Assembly (NCBI RefSeq): GCF_003846135.1
Contig: NZ_RHHM01000016.1
Coordinates: 1 to 64,000, forward strand
Source of the DNA: Erwinia psidii
GTDB lineage: Bacteria > Pseudomonadota > Gammaproteobacteria > Enterobacterales > Enterobacteriaceae
Length of the DNA stretch: 64,000 nucleotides
Reading direction: 5' to 3'
Shown: positions 25,972 through 33,839 of the stretch, piece by piece
How positions within the stretch are numbered: the first letter of the stretch is position 1
How the letters are laid out: each line of letters starts with the position of its first letter
The notes under the pieces: model-generated
What the model saw: the letters and a program-made list of their open reading frames with translations, nothing else
The model's database searches: none
What the model was told of the DNA's origin: nothing
Position numbers and translations under genes: made by a program

Positions 25972-26346
25972 TTACCCACGATGTACTATCGACTGATTCA
26001 GAGCATCAATTACTTTGTCTATATGAGCACGATCTTTGCTTTGTAATGCCTGGCTTTCACCAGAGGCGCTATTGAGATAGACGCTGTACTCTGGTTTTAA
26101 TGTTACAAACAAGGCAATACCGGCAATAAGCATTAGCCCACCAATGGCTTTAACTCCCAACTGATCGGCTACAAACATCATAACTAAGCCTACCAGCCCC
26201 ATTATGACAGCAGGCAACTTATTAGCAGGTTGATGTCCACGCTTAACCGACGTCACCCCCTGCATGGCATAGGTGCTTGATCCAACGCGAAAACGAGCGC
26301 TGGTAACGCTCACACTACCATCGTTATAGAATTCAACTTCTTCCAT
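25972..26346 (-). CDS. DUF6232 family membrane protein, cargo
   Basis: A 124-residue protein: a beta-rich N-terminus (MEEVEFYNDGSVSVTSARFR), two adjacent membrane segments (about residues 47-82) and a cytoplasmic C-terminus (ALQSKDRAHIDKVIDALNQS). I recognise the DUF6232 plan. It lies upstream of DUF4917 in the same leftward orientation, 63 bp apart, and may share its promoter. Function unknown. Confidence 0.65.
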   Translation of the reverse strand: MEEVEFYNDGSVSVTSARFRVGSSTYAMQGVTSVKRGHQPANKLPAVIMGLVGLVMMFVADQLGVKAIGGLMLIAGIALFVTLKPEYSVYLNSASGESQALQSKDRAHIDKVIDALNQSIVHRG

Positions 26347-26518
26347 TAGTAATTCCCGTTTTTTTGCTATTCATAGTTTGCTACATGTAAAGAGATACAT
26401 TAACAAAATTTAATCTTTGGTAAATCCCTGAAACCACTTTTTTTTGCAGTCTGCACGTTGATGCACAGACGAGCTGTAGTAAATGGTATTACCGATCATG
26501 CCAGGACATTCTTGCTGC

Positions 26519-27102
26519 ATGAACTCACAAATTCCCGAAATCCTGCGGCTGCTGCGCAACCTGATCCGCATCGGCACCGTGTCCGCTGTCAACCTTGACG
26601 ACGGGCTGTGCCGCGTGGACACCGGCAATAACACCACCGCCTGGCTGCACTGGCTGACCGCCCGTGCCGGTCGCACCCGTTCATGGAACGCGCCATCGGT
26701 CGGCGAACAGATGCTTATTTTGTGCCTGGGCGGCGAGCTGGACACCGGCTTTGTGCTGCCGGCGTGTTCTCTGATGAAAACCCCGCCCCGTCGGCGTCGG
26801 CAGATGCGCTGCACTGGTCGTTTCCCGATGGCGCGGTGATTGAATATGAGCCTGCCAGCGGTGCGCTGACGGCAACCGGCATTAAGACCGCCACCATACA
26901 GGCGGCGGTGAAAATCATGCTGGACTCGCCGGAAGTTGAATGTTCCGCCCTGCTAAAGACCGCCACGCTGGAAGTGACCGGCGGCGGCACGATGAAGGGC
27001 GATATTCAGCACAGCGGCGGATCGTTAAGTTCAAACGGCAAGGTGCTGCATACGCACAGACATCCGGGCGACAGTGGCGGACAGACGGGAGAGCCATTAT
27101 GA
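26519..27102 (+). pseudogene. V: Baseplate spike gpV, frameshifted
   Basis: From ATG 26519 the product follows P2 gpV (MNSQIPEILRLLRNLIRIG..., NAPSVGEQMLILCLGGELDT) until FVLP, then changes frame. The correct continuation (GVFSDENPAPSASADALHWS ... KVLHTHRHPGDSGGQ) is in the +1-shifted frame ending at 27102. Adding one G at about 26761 (CCGGCGTG to CCGGGCGTG) restores the P2-like sequence. gpV is the membrane-piercing spike and is essential for infectivity in P2. A sequencing error is the alternative. Confidence 0.85.
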
Positions 27103-27449
27103 CAGACGCAAAATATTCCGGCATGAGCCGCGACACCGGGCTGGCGGTGAATGATATCGACCATATCCGCCAGTCGGTACGCGACATTCTGTTAACGCCG
27201 GTTGGCTCCCGCGTCATGCGCCGCAGCTATGGCTCGCTACTGTCTGCCCTTATCGACCAGCCACAAAATGCGGCGCTGCGCCTGCAAATTATGTCAGCCT
27301 GCTATATGGCGATCCTGCAATGGGAACCACGCGTGAAGCTGACCGGCATTGCATACGAACCTGCCTTTGACGGCGGCATGGTGGTGGAACTCACCGGCAC
27401 CCGCGCCGATACCACGCAGGATTTTTCCTTAACTGTACCTGTGAGCTGA
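27099..27449 (+). CDS. W: Baseplate protein gpW
   Basis: A 116-residue protein (P2 gpW 115), a gp25-like wedge component with SRDTGLAVNDIDHIRQSVRD and LLTPVGSRVMRRSYGSLLS. It overlaps the V stop by ATGA. Confidence 0.95.
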   Translation: MTDAKYSGMSRDTGLAVNDIDHIRQSVRDILLTPVGSRVMRRSYGSLLSALIDQPQNAALRLQIMSACYMAILQWEPRVKLTGIAYEPAFDGGMVVELTGTRADTTQDFSLTVPVS

Positions 27450-27450
27450 T

Positions 27451-28599
27451 ATGGCAACCATTGATTTAAGCCAGCTTCCCGCGCCCGACGTGGTGGAAAC
27501 GCTGGACTATGAAACCCTGCTGGCGGAGCGCAAGGCCACGCTGGTTTCGCTGTATCCGGCGGACCAGCAGGACGCCATCGCCCGCACGCTGGCGTTGGAA
27601 TCCGAACCGGTGGTAAAGCTGCTGGAAGAGAATGCGTATCGTGAGGTGATCCTGCGTCAGCGCATTAACGAGGCGGCACAGGCGGTCATGGTGGCGTATG
27701 CGCTGGCGGACGATCTGGACCAGCTCGGCGCAAACAACGGGGTGCCGCGCCTGACGCTGACCGCCGCAGACAATACCGCGATCCCGCCTGTCGCCGCCGT
27801 GATGGAAAGCGACGATGATTATCGCGTGCGTATCGCCGCTGCCTTTGAAGGTCTGAGCGTGGCCGGGCCGACCGGGGCTTACGAGTATCACGCCAGAAGC
27901 GCCGACGGGCGCGTGGCCGATGCGTCTGCCATCAGCCCGTCGCCCGCCTGCGTCACCATCACCGTGCTGTCACGCGAGGGCAACGGCGTGGCCGCTGCTG
28001 ACCTGCTGCCGGTCGGTTCGTCGGCGCTGGAGGTTGCCGCCGCTGAAGCCTGCGCGGTGATTGAAACCCTGCCGGTTCTGCTGCGTCGGCTGTGGAGCGC
28101 GGATAACTGCCCGGTGGCGCTGCTGCCGTATCTTGCCTGGGCGTGGTCTGTTGACCGCTGGGATGCAGGCTGGAGCGAGTCCACAAAGCGCGCCGTGGTG
28201 AAAGCCTCGCAGTATGTACACAGGCATAAAGGTACGTCCGGTTCCATCCGGCGCGTGGTGGAGCCGCTCGGCTATCTGATCCGCCTGGTGGAATGGTGGA
28301 AGACCGGCGACGCACCCGGCACCTTTCGCCTCGAAGTGGGCGTGCTGGATACCGGTATTACTGAGGAAATGCATCAGGAGCTGGAACGCCTGATAGCGGA
28401 CGCGAAGCCGTGCAGCCGCCATCTTACCGGGCTGTCGATTAATCTCGACGCCAGCGGCGCGCTGCCGGTTGCCGCCGCCTGCTACAGCGGCGACGAACTG
28501 ACCGTTTACCCTTATACCCCTGAAATCATCACCGTCAGCGGGCCGGGCTGGACCGGTGCGGCGGTGCATCTTATCGACCTGACGGAAGTGAAACCATGA
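27451..28599 (+). CDS. Fused baseplate proteins gpJ-gpI (internal deletion)
   Basis: Residues 1 to about 185 match the N-terminal two thirds of P2 gpJ (MATIDLSQLPAPDVVETLDY..., GLSVAGPTGAYEYHARSADG, TVLSREGNGVAAADLL). From PVGSSALEVAAAEACAVIE onward the sequence is P2 gpI from about its sixth residue to the end (AWAWSVDRWDAGW, RRVVEPLGYLIRLVEW). P2 gpJ is 302 and gpI 176 residues, so about 115 residues of J and the first few of I are missing. The junction near 28003-28010 falls on a shared LLP-coding CTGCTGCC, suggesting microhomology-mediated deletion that kept the frame. Confidence 0.85.
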   Translation: MATIDLSQLPAPDVVETLDYETLLAERKATLVSLYPADQQDAIARTLALESEPVVKLLEENAYREVILRQRINEAAQAVMVAYALADDLDQLGANNGVPRLTLTAADNTAIPPVAAVMESDDDYRVRIAAAFEGLSVAGPTGAYEYHARSADGRVADASAISPSPACVTITVLSREGNGVAAADLLPVGSSALEVAAAEACAVIETLPVLLRRLWSADNCPVALLPYLAWAWSVDRWDAGWSESTKRAVVKASQYVHRHKGTSGSIRRVVEPLGYLIRLVEWWKTGDAPGTFRLEVGVLDTGITEEMHQELERLIADAKPCSRHLTGLSINLDASGALPVAAACYSGDELTVYPYTPEIITVSGPGWTGAAVHLIDLTEVKP

Positions 28600-29621
28600 C
28601 CACAAAATATTTTGCCCTGCTGACCAGCCAGGGCGCGGCCAGGCTGGCGAACGCCGCCGCGCTGGGCACAAAGCTCCAGATTACCGACATGGCCGTGGGT
28701 GACGGCGGCGGGACATTGCCCACGCCGGACGCGGCACAGACAAAGCTTGCCGGGGAAAAGCGCCGCGCCCCGCTGAACGCGCTGACGGTGGACGCGGCCA
28801 ACAGCAGTCAGATAATTGCAGAGCAGATTATCCCCGAAAGCGAGGGCGGCTTCTGGATACGTGAAATTGGCCTGTTTGACGCCGACGGCGTGCTGATTGC
28901 CGTGGCGAACTGTGCGGAAACCTACAAGCCGCAGTTGCAGGAGGGCAGCGGCCGCACGCAGACGGTGCGCATGATTATCATCGTCAACAGCACCAGCGCG
29001 GTAACGTTGAAAATTGACCCGTCGGTGGTGCTGGCAACGCGGCAGTACGTCGATAACGCGGTGATTGAAGTAAAGTCGTACACCGACAGGGCGCTGGCCG
29101 CGCACCTCGCCGCCGCCAGTCCGCATGGGCAGTATCTGCAAATCATCAATGCGCTGGCGGAAATCAAAGACGCCGGGCTGGCCGGGACGGCGCTGGATAA
29201 CCTCGGTCTGAAAGACGCGGCGAAACTGGGCGTGGCAACCCCCGCGCAAATGGTGGCGGGAACGGCAACCAACCTGCTGCCCAGCGTGGCGGCGGTAATG
29301 GGGCTGTTCAAAAAAGGGACATTTTCAGAAAGCGACTACGTGCGTATCCCTGACGTGCCGGGCGGGTTAATCGTGCAGTGGGCCAGAATAAAATCGGGTT
29401 CAGCCGGGAATTACGCCTGGACCTATCCGACGCCGTTCCCCGGCGGGCGGGTTGCTGCATGGGGCATGTGTCACCGGACCAACGTCAGCGGCACCGATAC
29501 CCCAACCATCTCCTTTGATGATGTCACCGACCCGACACCCAAAACGCTGACTAATTTTAATCTGCGCGTAAACGGCGTGGCCGGGGCGTATTCCGGTTTT
29601 GTAATCGCATTAGGATACTGA
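28596..29621 (+). CDS. H: Tail fibre protein gpH, short form
   Basis: The 341-residue protein keeps the P2 gpH collar-attachment N-terminus (MTTKYFALLTSQGAARLANA, GEGGFWIREIGLFDADGVLI-like block) but is half the length of P2 gpH (669). The C-terminus (YVRIPDVPGGLIVQWARIKS, ending SGFVIALGY) resembles the gp53-like fibre tip domain, so this is a short-shaft fibre and not a truncation. Host range is set by this tip. Confidence 0.88.
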   Translation: MTTKYFALLTSQGAARLANAAALGTKLQITDMAVGDGGGTLPTPDAAQTKLAGEKRRAPLNALTVDAANSSQIIAEQIIPESEGGFWIREIGLFDADGVLIAVANCAETYKPQLQEGSGRTQTVRMIIIVNSTSAVTLKIDPSVVLATRQYVDNAVIEVKSYTDRALAAHLAAASPHGQYLQIINALAEIKDAGLAGTALDNLGLKDAAKLGVATPAQMVAGTATNLLPSVAAVMGLFKKGTFSESDYVRIPDVPGGLIVQWARIKSGSAGNYAWTYPTPFPGGRVAAWGMCHRTNVSGTDTPTISFDDVTDPTPKTLTNFNLRVNGVAGAYSGFVIALGY

Positions 29622-29622
29622 T

Positions 29623-30051
29623 ATGACCCGTGCTTATTTCTCACCCTCGCTGAAATCCTTTATTCCGTCGGAATGGAAAGACGACGGCACCTATAACGAT
29701 GACACCTGGCCTTCGGATGCCGTACCGGTCACGGAGGCCGAAGCGGCCAGCTACTGGAAGCAAATGCCGCCCGACGGCCAGAGGTTGGGCGTGGTGGACG
29801 GTCGCCCGGCATGGGAAGACGAACCGGCGTTAACCCCGGCGCAACGAACGGCGCTGGCCGAACAGCAGAAGGCGATGTTGCGGACGCAAGCCCAGTCCAC
29901 TATCAGCCTGTGGCAGACGGAACTACAGCTTGACATCATCAGCGATGAAGACAAAACCCGCCTGATTGCGTGGATGAAATACATTCAGGCGCTGAACACG
30001 GTGGATACCACTGTTGCGGAGATTGTCTGGCCGGAAAAACCGTTCAGATAA
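29623..30051 (+). CDS. G: Tail fibre assembly chaperone gpG (Tfa family)
   Basis: The 142-residue protein is a Tfa-type chaperone: MTRAYFSPSLKSFIPSEW start, PVTEAEAASYWKQMPPDGQR, and a C-terminal helical LIAWMKYIQALNTVD segment. It lies 1 bp after H and assists folding of the fibre. Confidence 0.88.
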   Translation: MTRAYFSPSLKSFIPSEWKDDGTYNDDTWPSDAVPVTEAEAASYWKQMPPDGQRLGVVDGRPAWEDEPALTPAQRTALAEQQKAMLRTQAQSTISLWQTELQLDIISDEDKTRLIAWMKYIQALNTVDTTVAEIVWPEKPFR

Positions 30052-30114
30052 ACGCTTGTGCATTCGCCTCGCACCTCTCCGTCTGATGTGCTTAGGGTTC
30101 TGGTGGAAACAGTG

Positions 30115-30143
30115 AACCTTAAGCTAAACTTGAGGTTTTTTTT
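30115..30143 (+). terminator. Terminator after G
   Basis: A stem ACCTTAAG/CTTGAGGT (one G-T pair) with a CTAAA loop is followed by an eight-T run, closing the V-G transcript before the cargo cluster. Confidence 0.75.
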
Positions 30144-30223
30144 AGGGTGAGCACCAACTATTAGGTTTTCCTTTCGATTACAGTTCTGTATGATAAGTCG
30201 CCATTAATTAAGGATGATAATGA

Positions 30224-30940
30224 ATGTTACTGTCTCAATATTTGAAGTTAAAAATAGCAGCAGATAAAAACATTGCCGATGCTTTTACTAAGGGTTTACA
30301 AGGTGTTGGTAATGCAGCGAGAGAAAATCTGAGTGATATATATTTTGGAACAGAGCGGCTTTCATGGCGTAGTTCATGCCTTACAGATAAATATAGCGAT
30401 GTTTGCAAAGAGCTAAATCAGGAAGATAAAAGGATGTTTCTTTCTGTTTATGAAGCATATAAACGAAGAGATGTCTTTTTGGATATGTTTCAGCTTTACG
30501 CAGCCTATCTCTTACGCGATCAGGATACGGGAAAAATCGAAAGTTCTGACTCACCGATACAAAAAAAGGTAATGACCATTGCTGGCCTGGCGGCTAACGG
30601 TAAGTCATCTAAAGTCACGAAGCTGGCGATATCGTATGCAATAGCTAAAGGGATGGCAGAAGCAGCACCAATATCTATGGCGGTCAGGACGGCGATAAAT
30701 AGCAGCAGCTATATAGCCCTGTCCGGGTTAGGGTTTTATGGGAAAGTACAAAAATCCGCTATGGCTGCCCGGCGGTTACGTGCAACCAATCCTTTATTTT
30801 ATCAGGCTCTGTACAGAAATAATCTTGAAATGCTTTATATCTATATTGAAAAAGTTATCATATCTTTCAATATGAAGTTAAGCGGGAGAACATCCCCAAC
30901 TGAACAAGATATTATCAATCTGCTGGATGGTATAAAGTGA
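30224..30940 (+). CDS. Unrecognised 238-residue protein, cargo at the Z/fun position
   Basis: A basic, helical protein (start MLLSQYLKLKIAADKNIADA) with a hydrophobic stretch around residues 140-180 (KLAISYAIAKGMAEAAPISM, SSSYIALSGLGFYGKV). I do not recognise the family. It is AT-rich, has an AAGGAT motif before its ATG, and overlaps the next gene by 4 bp. The hydrophobic region and a following two-helix membrane protein suggest a pore-forming toxin with a membrane immunity partner; this is inference from layout only. Confidence 0.5.
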   Translation: MLLSQYLKLKIAADKNIADAFTKGLQGVGNAARENLSDIYFGTERLSWRSSCLTDKYSDVCKELNQEDKRMFLSVYEAYKRRDVFLDMFQLYAAYLLRDQDTGKIESSDSPIQKKVMTIAGLAANGKSSKVTKLAISYAIAKGMAEAAPISMAVRTAINSSSYIALSGLGFYGKVQKSAMAARRLRATNPLFYQALYRNNLEMLYIYIEKVIISFNMKLSGRTSPTEQDIINLLDGIK

Positions 30941-31134
30941 AATTCATAATTAAATTTATATTAAATATCGCTATTGATTACATTCCAGTGTTATTAGTGA
31001 TAGTAGCGGGAACGTTTTATGTGGTTTTTTTTCCAGAGTATTGGGGAAGGCTGCTGTTGATCACTATTGCTGTGGTTTTTGTATTAAGCGTTAAGGTATT
31101 TAATAAAATACAATTCAAATCTAAAATAAAATAA
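30937..31134 (+). CDS. Small two-helix membrane protein
   Basis: A 65-residue protein from a GTG overlapping the preceding stop. Two membrane helices (about residues 8-30 and 36-55) and a lysine-rich tail (KVFNKIQFKSKIK). No family recognised. Its tight coupling to the preceding gene suggests a partner or immunity function. Confidence 0.5.
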   Translation: MKFIIKFILNIAIDYIPVLLVIVAGTFYVVFFPEYWGRLLLITIAVVFVLSVKVFNKIQFKSKIK

Positions 31135-31217
31135 TTTGAGTGAGTGCTCTTGCGAATTTTTAAATTAAAAATTAATGCTAAATAACGCTATACATTAATC
31201 ACAGGCAACAAAGGGTA

Positions 31218-31538
31218 ATGCCAGTTATGAATAAAGCTGAAAGCGTTCGCCGCCTGATTACTAAACATTTTTGGGAAATGTCGGATGACACTTCCCTGAG
31301 TACGGGTAACAATTGCGTACTGCCTGAAGACGCCAGCGATTTTTTGGAAGAGTATGCTGAATCACTTCAGGTTAATATGGCTGTTTTCGACTTCAGGAAA
31401 TATTTCCCAAATGAAGGCGTGCGGTTTTTACCCAATGCGATTTTGCCAAAGTTCATGCGGACCGACCATCATCAACCTGAGCCGTTAACTGTCAGGATGC
31501 TTATCGAATGCGCTGAATCAGGCCGCTGGCTTTACTGA
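31218..31538 (+). CDS. DUF1493 family protein (copy 2)
   Basis: The 106-residue acidic protein shares FDFRKYFPNEG and the terminal EPLTVRMLIECAESGRWLY with the DUF1493 protein at 15943-16293. It follows the membrane-protein pair by 83 bp and precedes the FI operon. Presence of two diverged copies in two cargo slots of one prophage is unusual. Confidence 0.75.
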   Translation: MPVMNKAESVRRLITKHFWEMSDDTSLSTGNNCVLPEDASDFLEEYAESLQVNMAVFDFRKYFPNEGVRFLPNAILPKFMRTDHHQPEPLTVRMLIECAESGRWLY

Positions 31539-31658
31539 TGATGCCACGCTGCTGGTCTGATTTGTCTTTGTCCGGCCAGCCATCAGCAAACCCCAATCAC
31601 ATGCACTGCCCCGCCTGACCTGACACTCTGAGCACACCCATTTAACGGAGTGCTTCAG

Positions 31659-32828
31659 ATGTCTGATTATCATCACGGTGTCCGCGTCGTCGAAATCAAC
31701 GACGGCACGCGCACCATTTCCACCGTTTCGACCGCTATCGTCGGGCTGGTCTGTACCGCCGACGATGCCGACGCGACTTCGTTTCCCCTTAATACCCCGG
31801 TGCTGCTGACCAACGTGTTATCCGCCATCGGCAATGCCGGAACCAAAGGCACGCTGGCCGCATCCCTTCAGGCGATTGCTGACCAGTCAAAGCCTGTCAC
31901 CGTGGTGGTGCGCGTTGCCGAAGGCGCAACCGACGCCGAAACCATTTCCAATCTCATCGGCACCACCGACGAGAACGGCCAGTACACCGGCATGAAGGCG
32001 CTGTTAAGCGCACAGAGCCAGCTTGACGTTAAGCCGCGCATTCTCGGCGTGCCGGGCCTCGACTCGCTGGAGGTGGCGACCGCGCTTGTCAGCATCGCGC
32101 AACAGCTCCGCGCCTTCTGCTATGTCTCGGCGTGGAACTGCAAAACCGTATCGGAGGCGAGGAAATACCGCGACAACTTCAGCCAGCGCGAAATCATGGT
32201 TATCTGGCCGGACTTTATCGCCTGGAACACCACCGCCAACGCCTCAGAAACCGCTTACGCCACGGCGCGGGCGCTGGGCCTGCGTGCAAAAATCGACAAT
32301 GACACCGGCTGGCATAAAACCCTGTCCAATGTCGGCGTGAACGGCGTGACCGGGATTTCTGCCGGGGTATTCTGGGACTTACAGCAGACCGGCACCGATG
32401 CCGATCTGCTGAATGAAGCCTGTGTGACCACCCTTATCCGCAAGGACGGCTTTCGCTTCTGGGGAAACCGCACCTGTAGCGACGATCCGCTGTTCGCCTT
32501 TGAGAACTACACCCGCACCGCGCAGGTGCTGGCCGACACGATGGCCGACGCGCATATGTGGGCCGTTGATAAGCCGCTGACGCCGGTCCTGGTGCGCGAG
32601 ATTATCGCCGGTATCAATGCCAAATTCCGCGAACTGATTAATGCCGGTTATCTGCTGGGCGCATCGTGCTGGTATGACGAAACGGCCAATGACACCGCGA
32701 CCCTGAAGGCGGGCAAGCTGGTGATTGATTATGACTATACCCCCGTGCCGCCGCTGGAAGATTTAACCCTGCGTCAGCGCATCACCGATACGTATCTGGC
32801 GAACTTCGCCGCGTCCGTTAACAGCTGA
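31659..32828 (+). CDS. FI: Tail sheath protein gpFI
   Basis: A 389-residue protein (P2 FI 396) beginning MSDYHHGVRVVEINDGTRTI, forming the contractile sheath. ATG 31659 matches the P2 start and has a GGAG motif upstream. C-terminal LTLRQRITDTYLANFAASV is typical. Confidence 0.96.
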   Translation: MSDYHHGVRVVEINDGTRTISTVSTAIVGLVCTADDADATSFPLNTPVLLTNVLSAIGNAGTKGTLAASLQAIADQSKPVTVVVRVAEGATDAETISNLIGTTDENGQYTGMKALLSAQSQLDVKPRILGVPGLDSLEVATALVSIAQQLRAFCYVSAWNCKTVSEARKYRDNFSQREIMVIWPDFIAWNTTANASETAYATARALGLRAKIDNDTGWHKTLSNVGVNGVTGISAGVFWDLQQTGTDADLLNEACVTTLIRKDGFRFWGNRTCSDDPLFAFENYTRTAQVLADTMADAHMWAVDKPLTPVLVREIIAGINAKFRELINAGYLLGASCWYDETANDTATLKAGKLVIDYDYTPVPPLEDLTLRQRITDTYLANFAASVNS

Positions 32829-32839
32829 GGATTTTTTGA

Positions 32840-33349
32840 ATGGCACTGCCACGAAAACTAAAGGGGATGAATCTGTTTAACGATGCCAACAGCTATCAGG
32901 GCGTGGTCACCAGCGTCACGCTGCCGAAGCTGTCGCGCAAGCTGGACCCGTTCCGGGGCGGCGGCATGAGCGGCGCGGCGCATATTGATATGGGCCTTGA
33001 CGACGACGCGCTGGATATGGAATGGAGCATCGGCGGGCTGGATGATCTGGTGCTGTCGCAGTGGGGGGCAACGTCCGTACCGTTGCGCTTTACCGGCTCG
33101 TACCAGCGCGACGACACCGGCGCGGAAATCGCGGTGGAGATTGAGGTACGCGGCAGACACCAGGCGTTTGATTTTGGCGAGGCCAAACAGGGCGAGGATA
33201 CCGAAACCAAAATCACCACCAAATGCACCTATTACAAAATGACCTTCAACGGTAAAGAACTGATTGAAATCGACACCCTGAACATGGTGGAGAAGGTCAG
33301 CGGTACCGATCTGCTTGAGCAGCGCCGTAAAAATATCGGCCTCGTTTAA
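32840..33349 (+). CDS. FII: Tail tube protein gpFII
   Basis: A 169-residue protein (P2 FII 172) beginning MALPRKLKGMNLFNDANSYQ, the inner tail tube. It lies 11 bp after FI. Confidence 0.96.
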   Translation: MALPRKLKGMNLFNDANSYQGVVTSVTLPKLSRKLDPFRGGGMSGAAHIDMGLDDDALDMEWSIGGLDDLVLSQWGATSVPLRFTGSYQRDDTGAEIAVEIEVRGRHQAFDFGEAKQGEDTETKITTKCTYYKMTFNGKELIEIDTLNMVEKVSGTDLLEQRRKNIGLV

Positions 33350-33405
33350 CTCCCTGGCCAGCGCCCGGCGCTGGCCTTCACTCCCTTTTTACGCAGAGAA
33401 GAATC

Positions 33406-33684
33406 ATGGAAAACCACGAAAACATTATCACCCTGCAAACCCCGGTGATGCGGGGCGAGCAGGCTGTCACCACCGTTGAAATCATCAAACCCAACGCGGG
33501 CGCGCTGCGTGGCACCCGGCTGGCCGACCTTGCTGGCTCGGACGTGGACGCGCTGATTACCGTGCTGCCGCGCATCACCTTACCCACGCTGACAAAGGCG
33601 GAGTGTATGAACCTTGACCCGGCGGACCTGATTGCGCTGGCCGGGCAGGTGATCGGTTTTTTGTCACCGAAGTCGGACGCATAA
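33406..33684 (+). CDS. E: Tail protein gpE
   Basis: A 92-residue protein (P2 E 91) with VEIIKPNAGALRGTRLADLA and a C-terminal ALAGQVIGFLSPKSDA. Together with the frameshift product it chaperones the tape measure protein. Confidence 0.93.
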   Translation: MENHENIITLQTPVMRGEQAVTTVEIIKPNAGALRGTRLADLAGSDVDALITVLPRITLPTLTKAECMNLDPADLIALAGQVIGFLSPKSDA

Positions 33685-33839
33685 GCTGGCCGGGCGGGAT
33701 GACGGTGAATGACCTGATGGCGGACATTGCCACCGTCTTTCACTGGCCCCCGTCTGAACTGTACGCCATGCCGCTCGGTGAGCTAATCGACTGGCGGCAC
33801 AAGGCGCTTATTCGCAGCGGAGCACAACCCGATGAGTAA
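33406..33839 (+). CDS. E': Tail assembly chaperone gpE+E' made by -1 frameshifting
   Basis: A T6G slip sequence at 33657-33663 near the end of E lets ribosomes shift by -1 and read on through FVTEVGRISWPGGMTVNDLM to MPLGELIDWRHKALIRSG, stopping at 33837-33839. Conserved -1 frameshifting at a T6G in this gene is established for P2. The E' stop overlaps the T start. Confidence 0.88.
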
